64,000 nt of DNA. Source: Bosea sp. PAMC 26642 (GTDB taxonomy: Bacteria; Pseudomonadota; Alphaproteobacteria; Rhizobiales; Beijerinckiaceae). The notes beneath the pieces were generated by a model. The model did not search any database. It was not told where the DNA came from and was given only the letters and a program-made list of their open reading frames with translations. The stretch spans positions 3,038,001 through 3,102,000 of the forward strand of contig NZ_CP014301.1 of assembly GCF_001562255.1 (NCBI RefSeq). The letters are read 5' to 3'. Position 1 is the first letter of the stretch. Each line of letters starts with the position of its first letter. Shown in pieces: positions 1 through 8,406 of the stretch. Made by a program: the position numbers and the translations under genes.

Positions 1-1
1 A

Positions 2-625
2 GCCGACCTAATCGATTTCGACAAGGTCCGGGCCTGCGCGGAGGTCAAGCTCTTCATCGCCGCCACAAATGTCCGCACCGGCAGGATCAAGGTCTTCAAC
101 GGCCCGGAAATGACGCCTGACCACCTGATGGCATCGGCCTGCCTGCCGATGCTGTTCCAGGCGGTCGAGATCGGCAAGGAAGCCTATTGGGATGGCGGTT
201 ACATGGGCAATCCGGCCCTGTTCCCGCTGTTCTACGAGGCTCATTGCGACGACATCATGCTGGTGCAGATCAACCCGCTCCAGCGCAAGGATCTGCCCAC
301 GAAGGCGCGGGACATCCAGGACCGGCTGAACGAGATCACCTTCAATGCCTCGCTGCTGCGCGAGCTGCGCGCGATCGAGTTCGTCAACCGCCTCGTCGAT
401 GCCGGCAAACTGCCGACCGACGAATACAAGCGCGTGCTGATGCACCGCATCGACGGCGGCTCGCCGCTGGCGGAACTGACCTCGTCGTCGCGGATGAACG
501 CCGACTGGGACTTCCTGCTCCGCCTGCGCGACATCGGCCGGGCCGCGGCGAAACGTTGGCTCAAGCGCAACTACGAGGCGATCGGAAAGGTCGCGACGCT
601 GGATCTGAAGGAAGCGATCAGCTGA
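2..625 (+). CDS. Patatin-like phospholipase, C-terminal part
   Basis: The 5' end lies outside the window; about 207 codons are visible. The visible part has the patatin D-G-G motif (YWDGG, about residue 64 of the fragment), which carries the catalytic Asp of the Ser-Asp dyad. The Ser motif GxSxG must lie upstream. The C-terminal region with LRELRAIEFVNRLVDAGKL resembles the DUF3734-type tail of alphaproteobacterial patatins. The family are acyl hydrolases acting on phospholipids or storage lipids. It converges on the methyltransferase gene that follows. The family call is fairly secure; the substrate is unknown. Confidence 0.8.
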   Translation, partial: ADLIDFDKVRACAEVKLFIAATNVRTGRIKVFNGPEMTPDHLMASACLPMLFQAVEIGKEAYWDGGYMGNPALFPLFYEAHCDDIMLVQINPLQRKDLPTKARDIQDRLNEITFNASLLRELRAIEFVNRLVDAGKLPTDEYKRVLMHRIDGGSPLAELTSSSRMNADWDFLLRLRDIGRAAAKRWLKRNYEAIGKVATLDLKEAIS

Positions 626-640
626 GGCGGCATCGCGGCA

Positions 641-1291
641 TCACACCATCAGCCGCCAGACCGTGCTGCGCTTGATCTCGGCATCCTCCAGCGACCGCGT
701 CACCGGCACCTCGTAGCTCGCCAGCGGGACCAGCCTGTCGCGAGGCAGATAACTCCGGCCGGGATCGCCGATCAGCACCGTGGCCCCACGCGCCGACAAG
801 ACCGAAAGCCAGGCGACGACGCGCTCTGCCATGTCGCGCTCATAGCAGACATCGCCGGCGCAGATCACGTCCCAGCCGGCGTCGCTCCCGACCATGTCGT
901 CCAGCAGGACGTCTACGGCAACGCCGTTCGCGTCTGCGTTGAGCGCGATCGCCTCCGTCGCGAAGGCGTCGATATCGTTTGCCGTGACGCTGGCCGCGCC
1001 CGCCTTCGCCGCCGCGATCGCCACCAGCCCCGAGCCGCTGGCGAAATCGAGCACGCGCTTACCGGCGACGACGCCGGGATCGTCCAGAAGATAGCGCGCC
1101 AGCGCCTGCCCGCCCGCCCAGGCGAAAGCCCAGAACGGCGGCGGCAGTCCGATCACCGCCAACTCGTCCTCGGTCTTCTGCCACAGCTCCGTCGCCTCCT
1201 GCGCCACATGCAGGCTGATCTCCGGCGCGTGCGGCACGGGCAGCAGACAGGTATTGGCCATGATGAAGCCGCGCCGGTCGAGCGCCGCCAT
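641..1291 (-). CDS. Class I SAM-dependent methyltransferase, ETF-beta lysine methyltransferase-like
   Basis: A protein of 216 residues with SAM-binding motif I (LDFASGSG, residues 81-88) and post-I acidic motif ANDID. The segment PPFWAFAWAGGQALARYLLD just before motif I and the later GDVCYE resemble the METTL20/ETFBKMT family, which methylates lysines of the electron transfer flavoprotein beta subunit; bacterial members are known. I chose the ATG at 1291 because the residues before the second Met (RRGFIMANT) look like the usual N-terminus of relatives; ATG 1261 is the alternative. It lies 8 bp downstream of the glycosyltransferase gene on the same strand, so the two are probably cotranscribed. 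Substrate is inferred, not shown. Confidence 0.75.
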   Translation of the reverse strand: MAALDRRGFIMANTCLLPVPHAPEISLHVAQEATELWQKTEDELAVIGLPPPFWAFAWAGGQALARYLLDDPGVVAGKRVLDFASGSGLVAIAAAKAGAASVTANDIDAFATEAIALNADANGVAVDVLLDDMVGSDAGWDVICAGDVCYERDMAERVVAWLSVLSARGATVLIGDPGRSYLPRDRLVPLASYEVPVTRSLEDAEIKRSTVWRLMV

Positions 1292-1299
1292 GGGCGCGC

Positions 1300-2454
1300 T
1301 CACGCGGCGAGATCCGTCGTCGGCTTGCCCAGAAGCTCGCGATAGAGCGACTTCACCACATCCATCACGTCGCGCTCGGTATAGCCTTCGAGCAGCCGCG
1401 CGCGGGCGCTGCCTCCCATGCGCTCGACCAGATTGGGCGCACCGGCGAGCGCCACCAGCACCTTGGCGAGCGCGGCGGCATCGTCCGGCGGCACCACGAC
1501 CCCGTCGATGCCGTCGCGCACGAAGCTGCGACAGCCCGGCACGTCGGTCGTCAGGATGCCGCGCCCGCAGGCGGCGGCCTCCAGAATGGTGCGCGGCAGC
1601 CCCTCCCCGCCCCGCGACGGCAGGCAGCACAGATGATGCGTGCGCCAGACGCCCTCGATATCGCGCGTCGGTCCCGCCCAGGTGATCCCGGGCCGAGCCG
1701 CCCATTCCGTCAGCGTCGCTTCAGGAATCGCCCTTGGATTGGAGAAATCGGGCGCGCCATGGATGGTGAGTTCGACGCGCACGCCATGGCTGCGCGCAAT
1801 CCGAACCGCTTCGACCGCCAGATCGACGCCCTTCGACCAGAGCAGCCGCGCCACCAGCGCGATCTTCAGCGGCGGCGACGGCGGCATCGCCATCGGCATC
1901 AGGATCAGCGGATCGACGCCCGCCCCGCCGACCAGCACGACCTTGGTCGCCTGCTGCGGCTTGAGATCAAGCATCGCCGGGTCGTCCGGATTCTCGAACA
2001 GGAACCGAACCTGCGGCCCATCGATCGCCTGCCGCAGCCAAAGCCTCGTGCCGAGCCGCGCCGCGTTTGCGAGCGCGCCCCGCTTAGCACCGAGGAAACC
2101 GAGCCCGGTCAGCGCATAAACGCGCCGCTCGATGCCGGCGAGCTTCCCGGCGAGACCGGCGAGCACGATAGGCTTCAGCGCGATACAGTGCAAAATATCG
2201 GGCCGCTCGGCGGCGATGATGCGCCGCAGCGTCCTGACCTGGCGGAACAGCGCGCGCGGATCGAGGCTGCGGCGCTCCGCCTCCAGCGCGATCAGCCTGG
2301 CGCCGGCAGACTCGATCACCCGGCGATGCTGGCGTTCGCGGGCGATCACCACGACCTCGTAGTCGAGTTCGCGCGCCGCCCGCGCCATCGGCAGGAAATG
2401 CGAGGCGAAGAACCAGTCCTCGGTCGCGACGAAGAGAAGTTTTGGCCGGGCCAT
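1300..2454 (-). CDS. Glycosyltransferase family 4 protein
   Basis: A 384-residue GT-B enzyme. The N-terminal acceptor domain starts with KLLFVATEDWFFASHFLPMA. The C-terminal donor domain has LVARLLWSKGVDLAVEA and the nucleotide-sugar site with the E-x7-E pattern in GEGLPRTILEAAACG, then VPGCRSFVRDGIDGVVVPP. Members transfer a sugar from a nucleotide or lipid-linked donor to a polysaccharide or lipid acceptor on the cytoplasmic side of the membrane. No other sugar genes adjoin it, so donor and acceptor cannot be given. It is divergent from the kinase-like gene at 2641. Confidence 0.85.
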   Translation of the reverse strand: MARPKLLFVATEDWFFASHFLPMARAARELDYEVVVIARERQHRRVIESAGARLIALEAERRSLDPRALFRQVRTLRRIIAAERPDILHCIALKPIVLAGLAGKLAGIERRVYALTGLGFLGAKRGALANAARLGTRLWLRQAIDGPQVRFLFENPDDPAMLDLKPQQATKVVLVGGAGVDPLILMPMAMPPSPPLKIALVARLLWSKGVDLAVEAVRIARSHGVRVELTIHGAPDFSNPRAIPEATLTEWAARPGITWAGPTRDIEGVWRTHHLCCLPSRGGEGLPRTILEAAACGRGILTTDVPGCRSFVRDGIDGVVVPPDDAAALAKVLVALAGAPNLVERMGGSARARLLEGYTERDVMDVVKSLYRELLGKPTTDLAA

Positions 2455-2640
2455 GTCGCGACATCAGTCCGATGCGGCGACGAAGGTCAAGCGGGATGGA
2501 GCTGCGCGACGCCGTCATGCCGCGTTTTGGGCAGCAGGCGCGGCAGCCGCGAAGGTCATGGTGAAATTTTTGCCTTCCGCGGCGATCCGGAACCCGGCTA
2601 AAGCATCGGCCTTACATGGCGCACGGACCAACGCGGACCC

Positions 2641-3594
2641 ATGCAGATCTTCCCGACCGTGGCGAGCAGCGGCGCCTTCCGTACCTGGAGATCCGACAGG
2701 GCGAACTGGCTGCCGGTCGCCAAAGCCATCGCGAACCATCACGGACTGGCGGTGGTCAACCCGTTCTCGTTTGCGACCGGCACGAACCTCGTCATCGCGC
2801 TTGACGACGCGCTGATCCTGAAGGTCTTTCCGCCGATCTATCGCAGCCAGTTCGTCTCGGAGCGCGCCACCTTGCGACAGCTTCGGGGGAAGCTGGACCT
2901 CCCGATCCCCGAGATCGTAGCGGAGGGCGGGGCGGACGACTGGTCCTATCTCGTCATCACGCGGTTGGCCGGCATCCTCGGCTCGCAGGCTTGGCGTGGC
3001 CTTCCCGAAGAGCAGAAGGAGCGCGTCCTGCAGCAGATCGGCGAGACGATCGCGCAGGTGCACTCAGTGCCCCTGGGCGAACTCACACGCATCGAGCCCC
3101 GCTGGCCTGAATTCATCGAAAGGCAGATCGCGGGCTGCCGCGAGCGCCATGTCCGCCTGGGACTCCCGAAAAAATATCTCGCCGATCTCGACGCGCTTCT
3201 TGAGAACGCCGCGACGCTGATTCCGATGGATGCTCCGCCCGTCATCCTGACCGGCGAATACATCCCTGAAAACTTCCTTCTCGGTAAGACCAACGGCCGA
3301 TGGGGACTCGCGGGGCTGATCGACTTCGGCGATGTCATGACGGGCTGGCGCGAATATGACCTGCTCGGCCCGAGCGCCTTCATGGCGGCGGGACGGCCGG
3401 GGCGTGTGTGCAGCCTGCTACGGGGCTTCGGTTATGGGGACGCAGTCGATCCCATCGTCAGGCGGCGCCTGCTGACGCTGATCTTCCTGCATCGGGCTAG
3501 CGATCCCATGCGCCATATCTGCATCGAAGGCTGGGAACACCGGATCAATCGATTGACCGATTTGGAAGACCTGATCTGGCCGACAGGCGATTGA
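2641..3594 (+). CDS. Aminoglycoside phosphotransferase (APH) family kinase-like protein with altered Brenner motif
   Basis: A 317-residue protein with the APH/choline-kinase fold. The N-lobe has the glycine-rich NPFSFATGTN and LILKVFPP with a candidate ATP-binding Lys61. The C-lobe has the metal site LIDFGD at 226-231. The catalytic-loop motif, normally HGDxxxxN, reads TGEYIPEN (204-211): His and Asp are replaced by Thr and Glu while Asn is kept. It may be a divergent kinase or a protein that has lost kinase activity. Relatives phosphorylate small hydroxylated compounds, and resistance should not be assumed. It is a single gene ahead of a convergent small secreted protein. Confidence 0.75.
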   Translation: MQIFPTVASSGAFRTWRSDRANWLPVAKAIANHHGLAVVNPFSFATGTNLVIALDDALILKVFPPIYRSQFVSERATLRQLRGKLDLPIPEIVAEGGADDWSYLVITRLAGILGSQAWRGLPEEQKERVLQQIGETIAQVHSVPLGELTRIEPRWPEFIERQIAGCRERHVRLGLPKKYLADLDALLENAATLIPMDAPPVILTGEYIPENFLLGKTNGRWGLAGLIDFGDVMTGWREYDLLGPSAFMAAGRPGRVCSLLRGFGYGDAVDPIVRRRLLTLIFLHRASDPMRHICIEGWEHRINRLTDLEDLIWPTGD

Positions 3595-3610
3595 TAGGTC
3601 TCGGCACCTG

Positions 3611-3646
3611 AAAAAGGAACGGCCTGCCGGGGGCGCCGACAGGCCG
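3611..3646 (-). terminator. Rho-independent terminator of the 3676-4011 gene
   Basis: Read on the minus strand, a perfect 7 bp stem (CGGCCTG / CAGGCCG) with a 13 nt GC-rich loop is followed by TTCCTTTTT. It lies 30 bp past the stop of the minus-strand gene and may also limit readthrough from the converging kinase gene. Confidence 0.7.
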
Positions 3647-3675
3647 GATCTGATGGGGATGGAGCGGGGTCGCGC

Positions 3676-4011
3676 TCAGTAGTAGGTGCGGCAGACCCGG
3701 CGGTGGCCGACGACCTCGCCATAGTAGTTCACGCGTTCGACCATGCGGCAGCGATAGGCGGGACCGTCGCTGACATAGACCGGGTTTCCGTAATATCCGT
3801 GACGGTAGCCGTAACCATGACCGTAGCCGTAGCCATAGGCCGGACGTGCAGTCGCAGCGAGCATGCCGCCGACGGCCAGGGCTCCGATGACGCCAGCTCC
3901 GACGCCCCAGCCGTAGCGGGGACCAGCCTGCGCGGTGCTCGAAGTGAAGACGGAAGCGCCCAGGGCGAGGGCGGTGACGGCGACGGCCAGGCTCTTCTTG
4001 ATCGGTGTCAT
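3676..4011 (-). CDS. Small secreted Gly/Tyr-rich protein, unknown function
   Basis: A protein of 111 residues with a clear Sec signal peptide (KK, then VAVTALALGASVFTSSTAQA, cleavage near residue 29). A glycine/alanine-rich stretch (VGAGVIGALAVGGMLAATA) that could insert in a membrane follows. Then comes a GYGYGHGYGYRHGYYG low-complexity part and two Cys near the C-terminus (YRCRMVERV, RRVCRTYY). Similar short proteins are common in Hyphomicrobiales without known function. Its own terminator follows. I do not assign a role. Confidence 0.65.
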   Translation of the reverse strand: MTPIKKSLAVAVTALALGASVFTSSTAQAGPRYGWGVGAGVIGALAVGGMLAATARPAYGYGYGHGYGYRHGYYGNPVYVSDGPAYRCRMVERVNYYGEVVGHRRVCRTYY

Positions 4012-4160
4012 TGTCGTTCTCCGGTTGACCAGGACGGCGACCCATTCGCCATGTTTCCGCCTTGGTTGGCTCTGAACCGAAATCGCCGGACGCCTCGAAA
4101 AAAATCACGCGCCGATGAAAATAACTGTGCCGCTTGCCTATCGGAGACCAGGCGCGCTTG

Positions 4161-4724
4161 ATGACCGTCCGACTCCAATCGAGGCACGTACAGAGAATGG
4201 GATCAGCGCTGCGCTGGACGGGACCGGCACTCGCCGGTGTGCTGACGGCCTCGCCGCTGGCGGCACAGGAGATGGTGAGCAGCTACACGCGTCATCACTA
4301 CGAGGCCTGCCGCAAATCTCCCGCCGGAAACGACCTGATGGAGACCACCTGCATTGGCCCCGCCGGCATCCGGATCGTCTGGACGGCCGAGGCCGATTCG
4401 ACATCGGTCAATTTTGGCAAGAGGACGATCGGGGAATCCCTCTTTGAAGGACTGGAATTCTTCGAGGCCGGAACCACGATCGAATGGCGCGGCCCGAAGG
4501 GGCGACGGCCGCAGATCGCGATCCTGCGCTACAAGGCGGGCAAGACTATCGGAAACCTCGACGTGACCCGGCTTGTCGTCCACAGGATCGGCCAGGACGA
4601 TGTCTCCTGCATCGTCGGCAGCGTCGATGGCCGCGGCAAGGATGCTAATGCGCAGGCACGGCGCCTTGCCGACGAAAACGGCGGGACGTTCCGCTGCGGG
4701 CAGGACAAGCGTCTCGACCGCTGA
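4161..4724 (+). CDS. Secreted protein of unknown function
   Basis: The product has a hydrophobic signal segment ending in ASPLAAQ, followed by a mature part of about 160 residues with several Cys (YEACRK, TTCIG, VSCIVG, FRCGQ), consistent with disulfides in the periplasm. The start is uncertain: a TTG at 4134, ATG at 4161 and ATG at 4197 are in frame. The last gives the most typical signal peptide (MGSALRWTGPALAGVLTA). No family is recognised. It precedes msrB by about 95 bp on the same strand. Confidence 0.6.
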   Translation: MTVRLQSRHVQRMGSALRWTGPALAGVLTASPLAAQEMVSSYTRHHYEACRKSPAGNDLMETTCIGPAGIRIVWTAEADSTSVNFGKRTIGESLFEGLEFFEAGTTIEWRGPKGRRPQIAILRYKAGKTIGNLDVTRLVVHRIGQDDVSCIVGSVDGRGKDANAQARRLADENGGTFRCGQDKRLDR

Positions 4725-4818
4725 AGCCGGCCGCGCCCTGCGTAACGCCCTCGTGATGCTCCGCTTTGCATCTCCGTTGACCGCAATGCGTTATCGGTAA
4801 GAGGTCTGGAGTCCGATC

Positions 4819-5313
4819 ATGATCACGAGACGCAACCTGCTTCTATCGACGGCCTCGGCGCTCGCCGCCTGCACGGCCGCCTATGGGCTGGGCCTGTTCG
4901 ACGCCTCCGCCGCCGTCGAGGGCAGCTTCGAGGTGACCAGGACCGACGCCGAATGGAAGAGGCTTCTGACACCGGCGCAATATGACGTCCTGCGCCGGGA
5001 GGGCACGGAGCGCGCCGGTTCGAGCCCGCTCGACAAGGAGAAGCGTGCCGGCACGTTCCACTGCGCCGCCTGCGACCTGGCCGTCTATGCCTCGACGACG
5101 AAATTCGACAGCGGGACCGGCTGGCCGAGCTTCTGGGCGCCGCTCGACAATGCGGTCGCGACGAAAACGGACAGATCGTTCTTCATGAGCCGCACGGAGG
5201 TGCATTGTCGGCGTTGCGGCGGCCATCTCGGCCATATCTTCGACGACGGCCCGGCCCCGACCGGCAAGCGTCACTGCCTCAACGGCATCGCACTGAAATT
5301 CGTCACCGCCTGA
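4819..5313 (+). CDS. msrB: Peptide-methionine (R)-S-oxide reductase, exported
   Basis: A 164-residue protein. The MsrB domain (about 37-163) contains both zinc CxxC pairs (Cys82/85 and Cys130/133), the GWPSF motif (101-105) and the catalytic Cys153 in RHCLNG. It reduces methionine-R-sulfoxide residues in proteins. The N-terminus TRRNLLLSTASALAACTA has a twin-arginine pair before a hydrophobic stretch, so export by Tat is likely and the enzyme would act in the periplasm. Cys18 in AACTA could be taken for a lipobox but lacks the usual context. The start ATG 4819 follows an AGAGGTCTGGAG sequence. Confidence 0.9.
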   Translation: MITRRNLLLSTASALAACTAAYGLGLFDASAAVEGSFEVTRTDAEWKRLLTPAQYDVLRREGTERAGSSPLDKEKRAGTFHCAACDLAVYASTTKFDSGTGWPSFWAPLDNAVATKTDRSFFMSRTEVHCRRCGGHLGHIFDDGPAPTGKRHCLNGIALKFVTA

Positions 5314-5347
5314 ATTGTATCGAAGCGGACGGCGCAGTCGCCGCCGA

Positions 5348-5716
5348 TTACTCGGCTGTGGCCCGCTTGGCGGCCTTCTCAGCTTTCTCTGCAGCCTTAG
5401 CCACGCGCTCGGCCGATTTGGCGGCCTTGTCCGTGGCGGTCTTGGTTTTGGCGGCCTTTGCGGCGGCCTTCGCCTCGACGATCTCGGCCTTCGCCTGGGC
5501 CTGCTCGGATGCAACGATCGCGGCCGTCTCCGCCTCGGCGGCTTCCTTGGCAAGACGCTGCGCGCGCAGGCGTGCGGTCTTCTGCAGCACCGCGTCGCGG
5601 GCCGACTGCTCGGCCTCCATGGCGCGGGAAGCTTCCTGCTTGCGGGCGTCGGCCTTGTCGAAAGCCATCTGGGCCCGCCGCTTGATCTCGTCTGGGGAGA
5701 GTCCTCGCGTCGCCAT
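5348..5716 (-). CDS. Ala/Lys-rich coiled-coil protein, unknown function
   Basis: A 122-residue, highly charged protein, nearly all helical and rich in Ala, Lys and Glu (AKAAAKAAKTKTATDKAAKSAERVAKAAEKAEKAAKRA at 83-120 in outline). It resembles histone H1-like or nucleoid-type basic proteins only in composition. It starts MATRGLSPDEIKRRAQMAFDK and forms a same-strand group with the next small charged protein, rpsU and a cold shock gene. No enzymatic motifs are seen, and the function is unknown. Confidence 0.6.
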   Translation of the reverse strand: MATRGLSPDEIKRRAQMAFDKADARKQEASRAMEAEQSARDAVLQKTARLRAQRLAKEAAEAETAAIVASEQAQAKAEIVEAKAAAKAAKTKTATDKAAKSAERVAKAAEKAEKAAKRATAE

Positions 5717-5864
5717 GGCGGCTCGCTCCGATCACGGTTTGAGAGGAGGCGTGTCACGCCGGCCTGAGGTAAAACACCCCGGGCCGGAAACGTCGAGACT
5801 GCCGAGTCTCCCTGCCGCCAGTCGGCGCGAGCGAGAACCCCGTCAGCCGGGCTTGTTCAGCAGG

Positions 5865-6245
5865 TCAGCGACGACCGCCCTTGCCGGCGGCCCGGAGCTG
5901 CGCATATTGCACGGCCTCGAGCAGCACCTTGCGCGGACGCTCGGCATCGCGCTTGGCCTGTTCGGCCTTGCGGGCGACCTCGCGGGCGATTTCGGCCAGG
6001 CGCTCTTCCTCGACCAAACGGACGCGCTCGATCTCGGCAAGGCGTTCGGCCTCGACGCGGGCGGCTGCCTTTTCGGCCTCGCGCTCGGCACGCGCGACGG
6101 CGACGGCCTCGCGTTCCGCGCGGCGCTGCTGCATGATCGGGTCATCCGGACCCGGGCGCGACTTGAAGCGCTCCAGGAGCGCCTTCTTGGCTGCGGCGGA
6201 ATTGGACTGGCGATCAGTAAAGCTACGGTCGTTCGGGTTCTTCAA
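5865..6245 (-). CDS. DUF6481-like coiled-coil protein
   Basis: A 126-residue protein opening with KNPNDRSFTDRQSNSAAAKKALLERFKSRPGPDDP, followed by a long charged helix (about 40-110) of repeating EAE, RAE and RLAEI units. I recall this N-terminal pattern from small alphaproteobacterial proteins annotated DUF6481, which often lie near rpsU or cold shock genes, as here. The biochemical role is unknown. Confidence 0.65.
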   Translation of the reverse strand: MKNPNDRSFTDRQSNSAAAKKALLERFKSRPGPDDPIMQQRRAEREAVAVARAEREAEKAAARVEAERLAEIERVRLVEEERLAEIAREVARKAEQAKRDAERPRKVLLEAVQYAQLRAAGKGGRR

Positions 6246-6329
6246 GGTCGGCCTTCTAGGGGTTCACACGGGCGGATTTGCAGCCCGCGAGCGCGCAATA
6301 ATCCAAATCGCGTCGGAATGGTATAGAAA

Positions 6330-6593
6330 TCAACGCGCAGGTGCTGGGCTTCCAGCGCGGACCGGCTTCGGCTTCACCTTCGGGGCGGCGATCAAACCTT
6401 CGCGCTGCATCTGCTTGCGGGCGACCTTGCGGGCGCGGCGGATGGCATCGGCCTTCTCGCGGACGCGCTTCTCGGAAGGCTTCTCATAAGCCGAGCGGCG
6501 CTTCATCTCGCGAAACACGCCTTCGCGCTGCATCTTCTTCTTCAGAACCCGAAGGGCCTGGTCGACGTTGTTGTCGCGAACGAGAACCTGCAT
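6330..6593 (-). CDS. rpsU: 30S ribosomal protein S21
   Basis: An 87-residue protein with the S21 signature [20 protein letters not shown] and the basic helix [21 protein letters not shown]21 is a late-assembling small-subunit protein near the anti-Shine-Dalgarno region and helps initiation. The C-terminal extension ([15 protein letters not shown]) is longer than in E. coli S21, as is usual in alphaproteobacteria. The gene is preceded by the terminator of the cold shock gene, so it probably has its own promoter in the short gap. Confidence 0.95.
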   Translation of the reverse strand: MQVLVRDNNVDQALRVLKKKMQREGVFREMKRRSAYEKPSEKRVREKADAIRRARKVARKQMQREGLIAAPKVKPKPVRAGSPAPAR

Positions 6594-6620
6594 GCCTGTG
6601 TCTCCTGTTTCAAATGACGG

Positions 6621-6650
6621 AAAAAGGGCCGGGATATGATCCCCGACCCT
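6621..6650 (-). terminator. Terminator between cspA-like gene and rpsU
   Basis: On the minus strand GGGTCGGG pairs with CCCGGCCC (one G-U pair) around a short loop and is followed by TTTTT. It lies about 100 bp downstream of the cold shock stop and 28 bp upstream of the rpsU start, separating their transcription. Confidence 0.65.
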
Positions 6651-6747
6651 TCGTCATGCCGCATCGTCGAGGGCGAGAGGGGTAAAGCGCCAGTACATCC
6701 GTGGTCGCCGAACCCGATTCCAATGCCCGCCGAAGCGGCTTAAAGCC

Positions 6748-6957
6748 TCACTCGGCGCGGAGCTGATCGGCCGACATCTTGCCCGAGCGCTTGTCCTGCA
6801 CGAGCTCGAAGGAGATCTTCTGACCTTCCCTGAGATCGCGCATTCCGGCGCGCTCGACGGCGCTGATGTGGACGAACACGTCCTGGCCGCCATCATCCGG
6901 CTGAATGAAGCCGAAACCCTTGGTAGAATTGAACCACTTGACTGTACCGACGCTCAT
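6748..6957 (-). CDS. cspA: Cold shock protein, CspA family
   Basis: A 69-residue single OB-fold protein with the RNA-binding motifs RNP1 (KGFGFI, residues 13-18) and RNP2 (DVFVHI). It binds single-stranded RNA and DNA and melts mRNA structure. The start is the Met of MSVGTVKWF; an in-frame ATG 45 bp upstream would add a non-homologous tail. The 290 bp gap upstream to the divergent proB gene is long enough for the structured 5' leader typical of csp genes, though I did not identify specific elements. Confidence 0.95.
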   Translation of the reverse strand: MSVGTVKWFNSTKGFGFIQPDDGGQDVFVHISAVERAGMRDLREGQKISFELVQDKRSGKMSADQLRAE

Positions 6958-7247
6958 GACGAATTCCTTCGCTGCGTAGAATGGAAGTGCGTGAAACCTC
7001 ACGCACCGGTGTTTTCGATTTTTTGAGCAGGAAGGTCGTCAGCAGGCGCATTCTCATGCGCGGGGCCACGTCGTTCGGCCTAAATATCGACCGCCGTCAT
7101 ATGGGCGCTCGAAACCCGCTTGTCAATCCAAACCGTCTGTCGAGCGTCGATCCTCGCCCCGGCGACCACGGCGCAGACACTTTACAACGCTCCGGTTTTC
7201 GCCAACAGCCAAGGCGATAACGCCTGCTCAAGCCAACCGGTCGCCTC

Positions 7248-8372
7248 GTGACAACGCCGTCCCTCAGCCAATTCCGCCGCATCGTCGTCAAGGTCGGCTC
7301 CAGCCTCCTCGTCGACCGCCAGCGCGGCCGCCTGCGCCAGGCCTGGCTGGCGGCACTCGCCGAGGATCTCGCCGATCTCCATCTGCGCGGCGCCGATGTG
7401 CTCGTCGTCTCCTCGGGCGCGATCGCGCTCGGCCGCACCGTGCTCGGCCTGCCCGGCGGGCCGCTGCGGCTGGAGGAAAGCCAGGCGGCGGCGGCCGTCG
7501 GCCAGATCGCGCTGGCCAGGACCTGGTCGGAGGCCCTCGGCCATCACGGCCTGACCGCGGGCCAGATCCTGCTGACGCTCGCCGACACCGAGGAACGCAG
7601 GCGCTATCTCAACGCCCGAGCGACGCTTGGCCGCCTGCTCGACCTGCGCGCGATTCCCGTGATCAACGAGAACGACACCGTCGCCACCACCGAAATCCGC
7701 TATGGCGACAACGACCGGCTCGCCGCCCGCGTCGCGACCATGGCCGGCGCCGACCTCTTGATACTCTTCTCGGATATCGACGGGCTCTATACGGCGCCAC
7801 CCGCGAGCGACCCGTCGGCCCGCCATATCCCGCTGGTCGAGCGCATTACGCCGCAGATCGACGCCATGGCCGGCGGTGCGGCGTCGGAACTCTCGCGCGG
7901 CGGTATGCGCACTAAGATCGAGGCCGGCAAGATCGCCGCAGCTGGCGGCACCCACATGCTGATCGCCGACGGACGGGCCAAGAACCCGCTCGCCGCGATC
8001 GACGCCGGCGCCCGCTGCACCTGGTTCCTGACCGCCTCCACGCCCGCCACGGCGCGCAAGACCTGGATTGCGGGCTCGCTGGAGCCGCGCGGCTCGCTTC
8101 ATGTCGATGTCGGAGCGGCCCGCGCCTTGCGCGGCGGAGCGAGCCTGCTGCCGGTCGGTGTCAGCCGGATCGAGGGTGAATTCGCGCGCGGCGACGCCGT
8201 CCTGATCCGCGATACGGCAGGCGCGGTGCTCGGCCGGGGGCTCGTCGCCTATGATGCGCATGAGGCGGCGCGCGTCATCGGCAAGGCTTCGCGCGACATC
8301 GAGGCGATCCTCGGCTATCCCGGCCGCGCCGAGATGATCCACCGGGACGACATGGCGCTCGGGCTCGGCTAA
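7248..8372 (+). CDS. proB: Glutamate 5-kinase
   Basis: A 374-residue enzyme, the usual length for the two-domain form. The amino acid kinase domain (about 10-255) has KVGSSLLVD and [10 protein letters not shown] near the N-terminus, and NENDTVAT and [12 protein letters not shown] further on. The PUA domain (about 280-370) follows. It phosphorylates glutamate to gamma-glutamyl phosphate, the first step of proline synthesis, and is feedback-inhibited by proline in this family. The start is GTG 7248. proA follows 34 bp downstream, so both steps are in one operon. Confidence 0.95.
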   Translation: MTTPSLSQFRRIVVKVGSSLLVDRQRGRLRQAWLAALAEDLADLHLRGADVLVVSSGAIALGRTVLGLPGGPLRLEESQAAAAVGQIALARTWSEALGHHGLTAGQILLTLADTEERRRYLNARATLGRLLDLRAIPVINENDTVATTEIRYGDNDRLAARVATMAGADLLILFSDIDGLYTAPPASDPSARHIPLVERITPQIDAMAGGAASELSRGGMRTKIEAGKIAAAGGTHMLIADGRAKNPLAAIDAGARCTWFLTASTPATARKTWIAGSLEPRGSLHVDVGAARALRGGASLLPVGVSRIEGEFARGDAVLIRDTAGAVLGRGLVAYDAHEAARVIGKASRDIEAILGYPGRAEMIHRDDMALGLG

Positions 8373-8406
8373 GGTTGCGTGGATCAGGCAATGGCAGGTT
8401 CACCAA

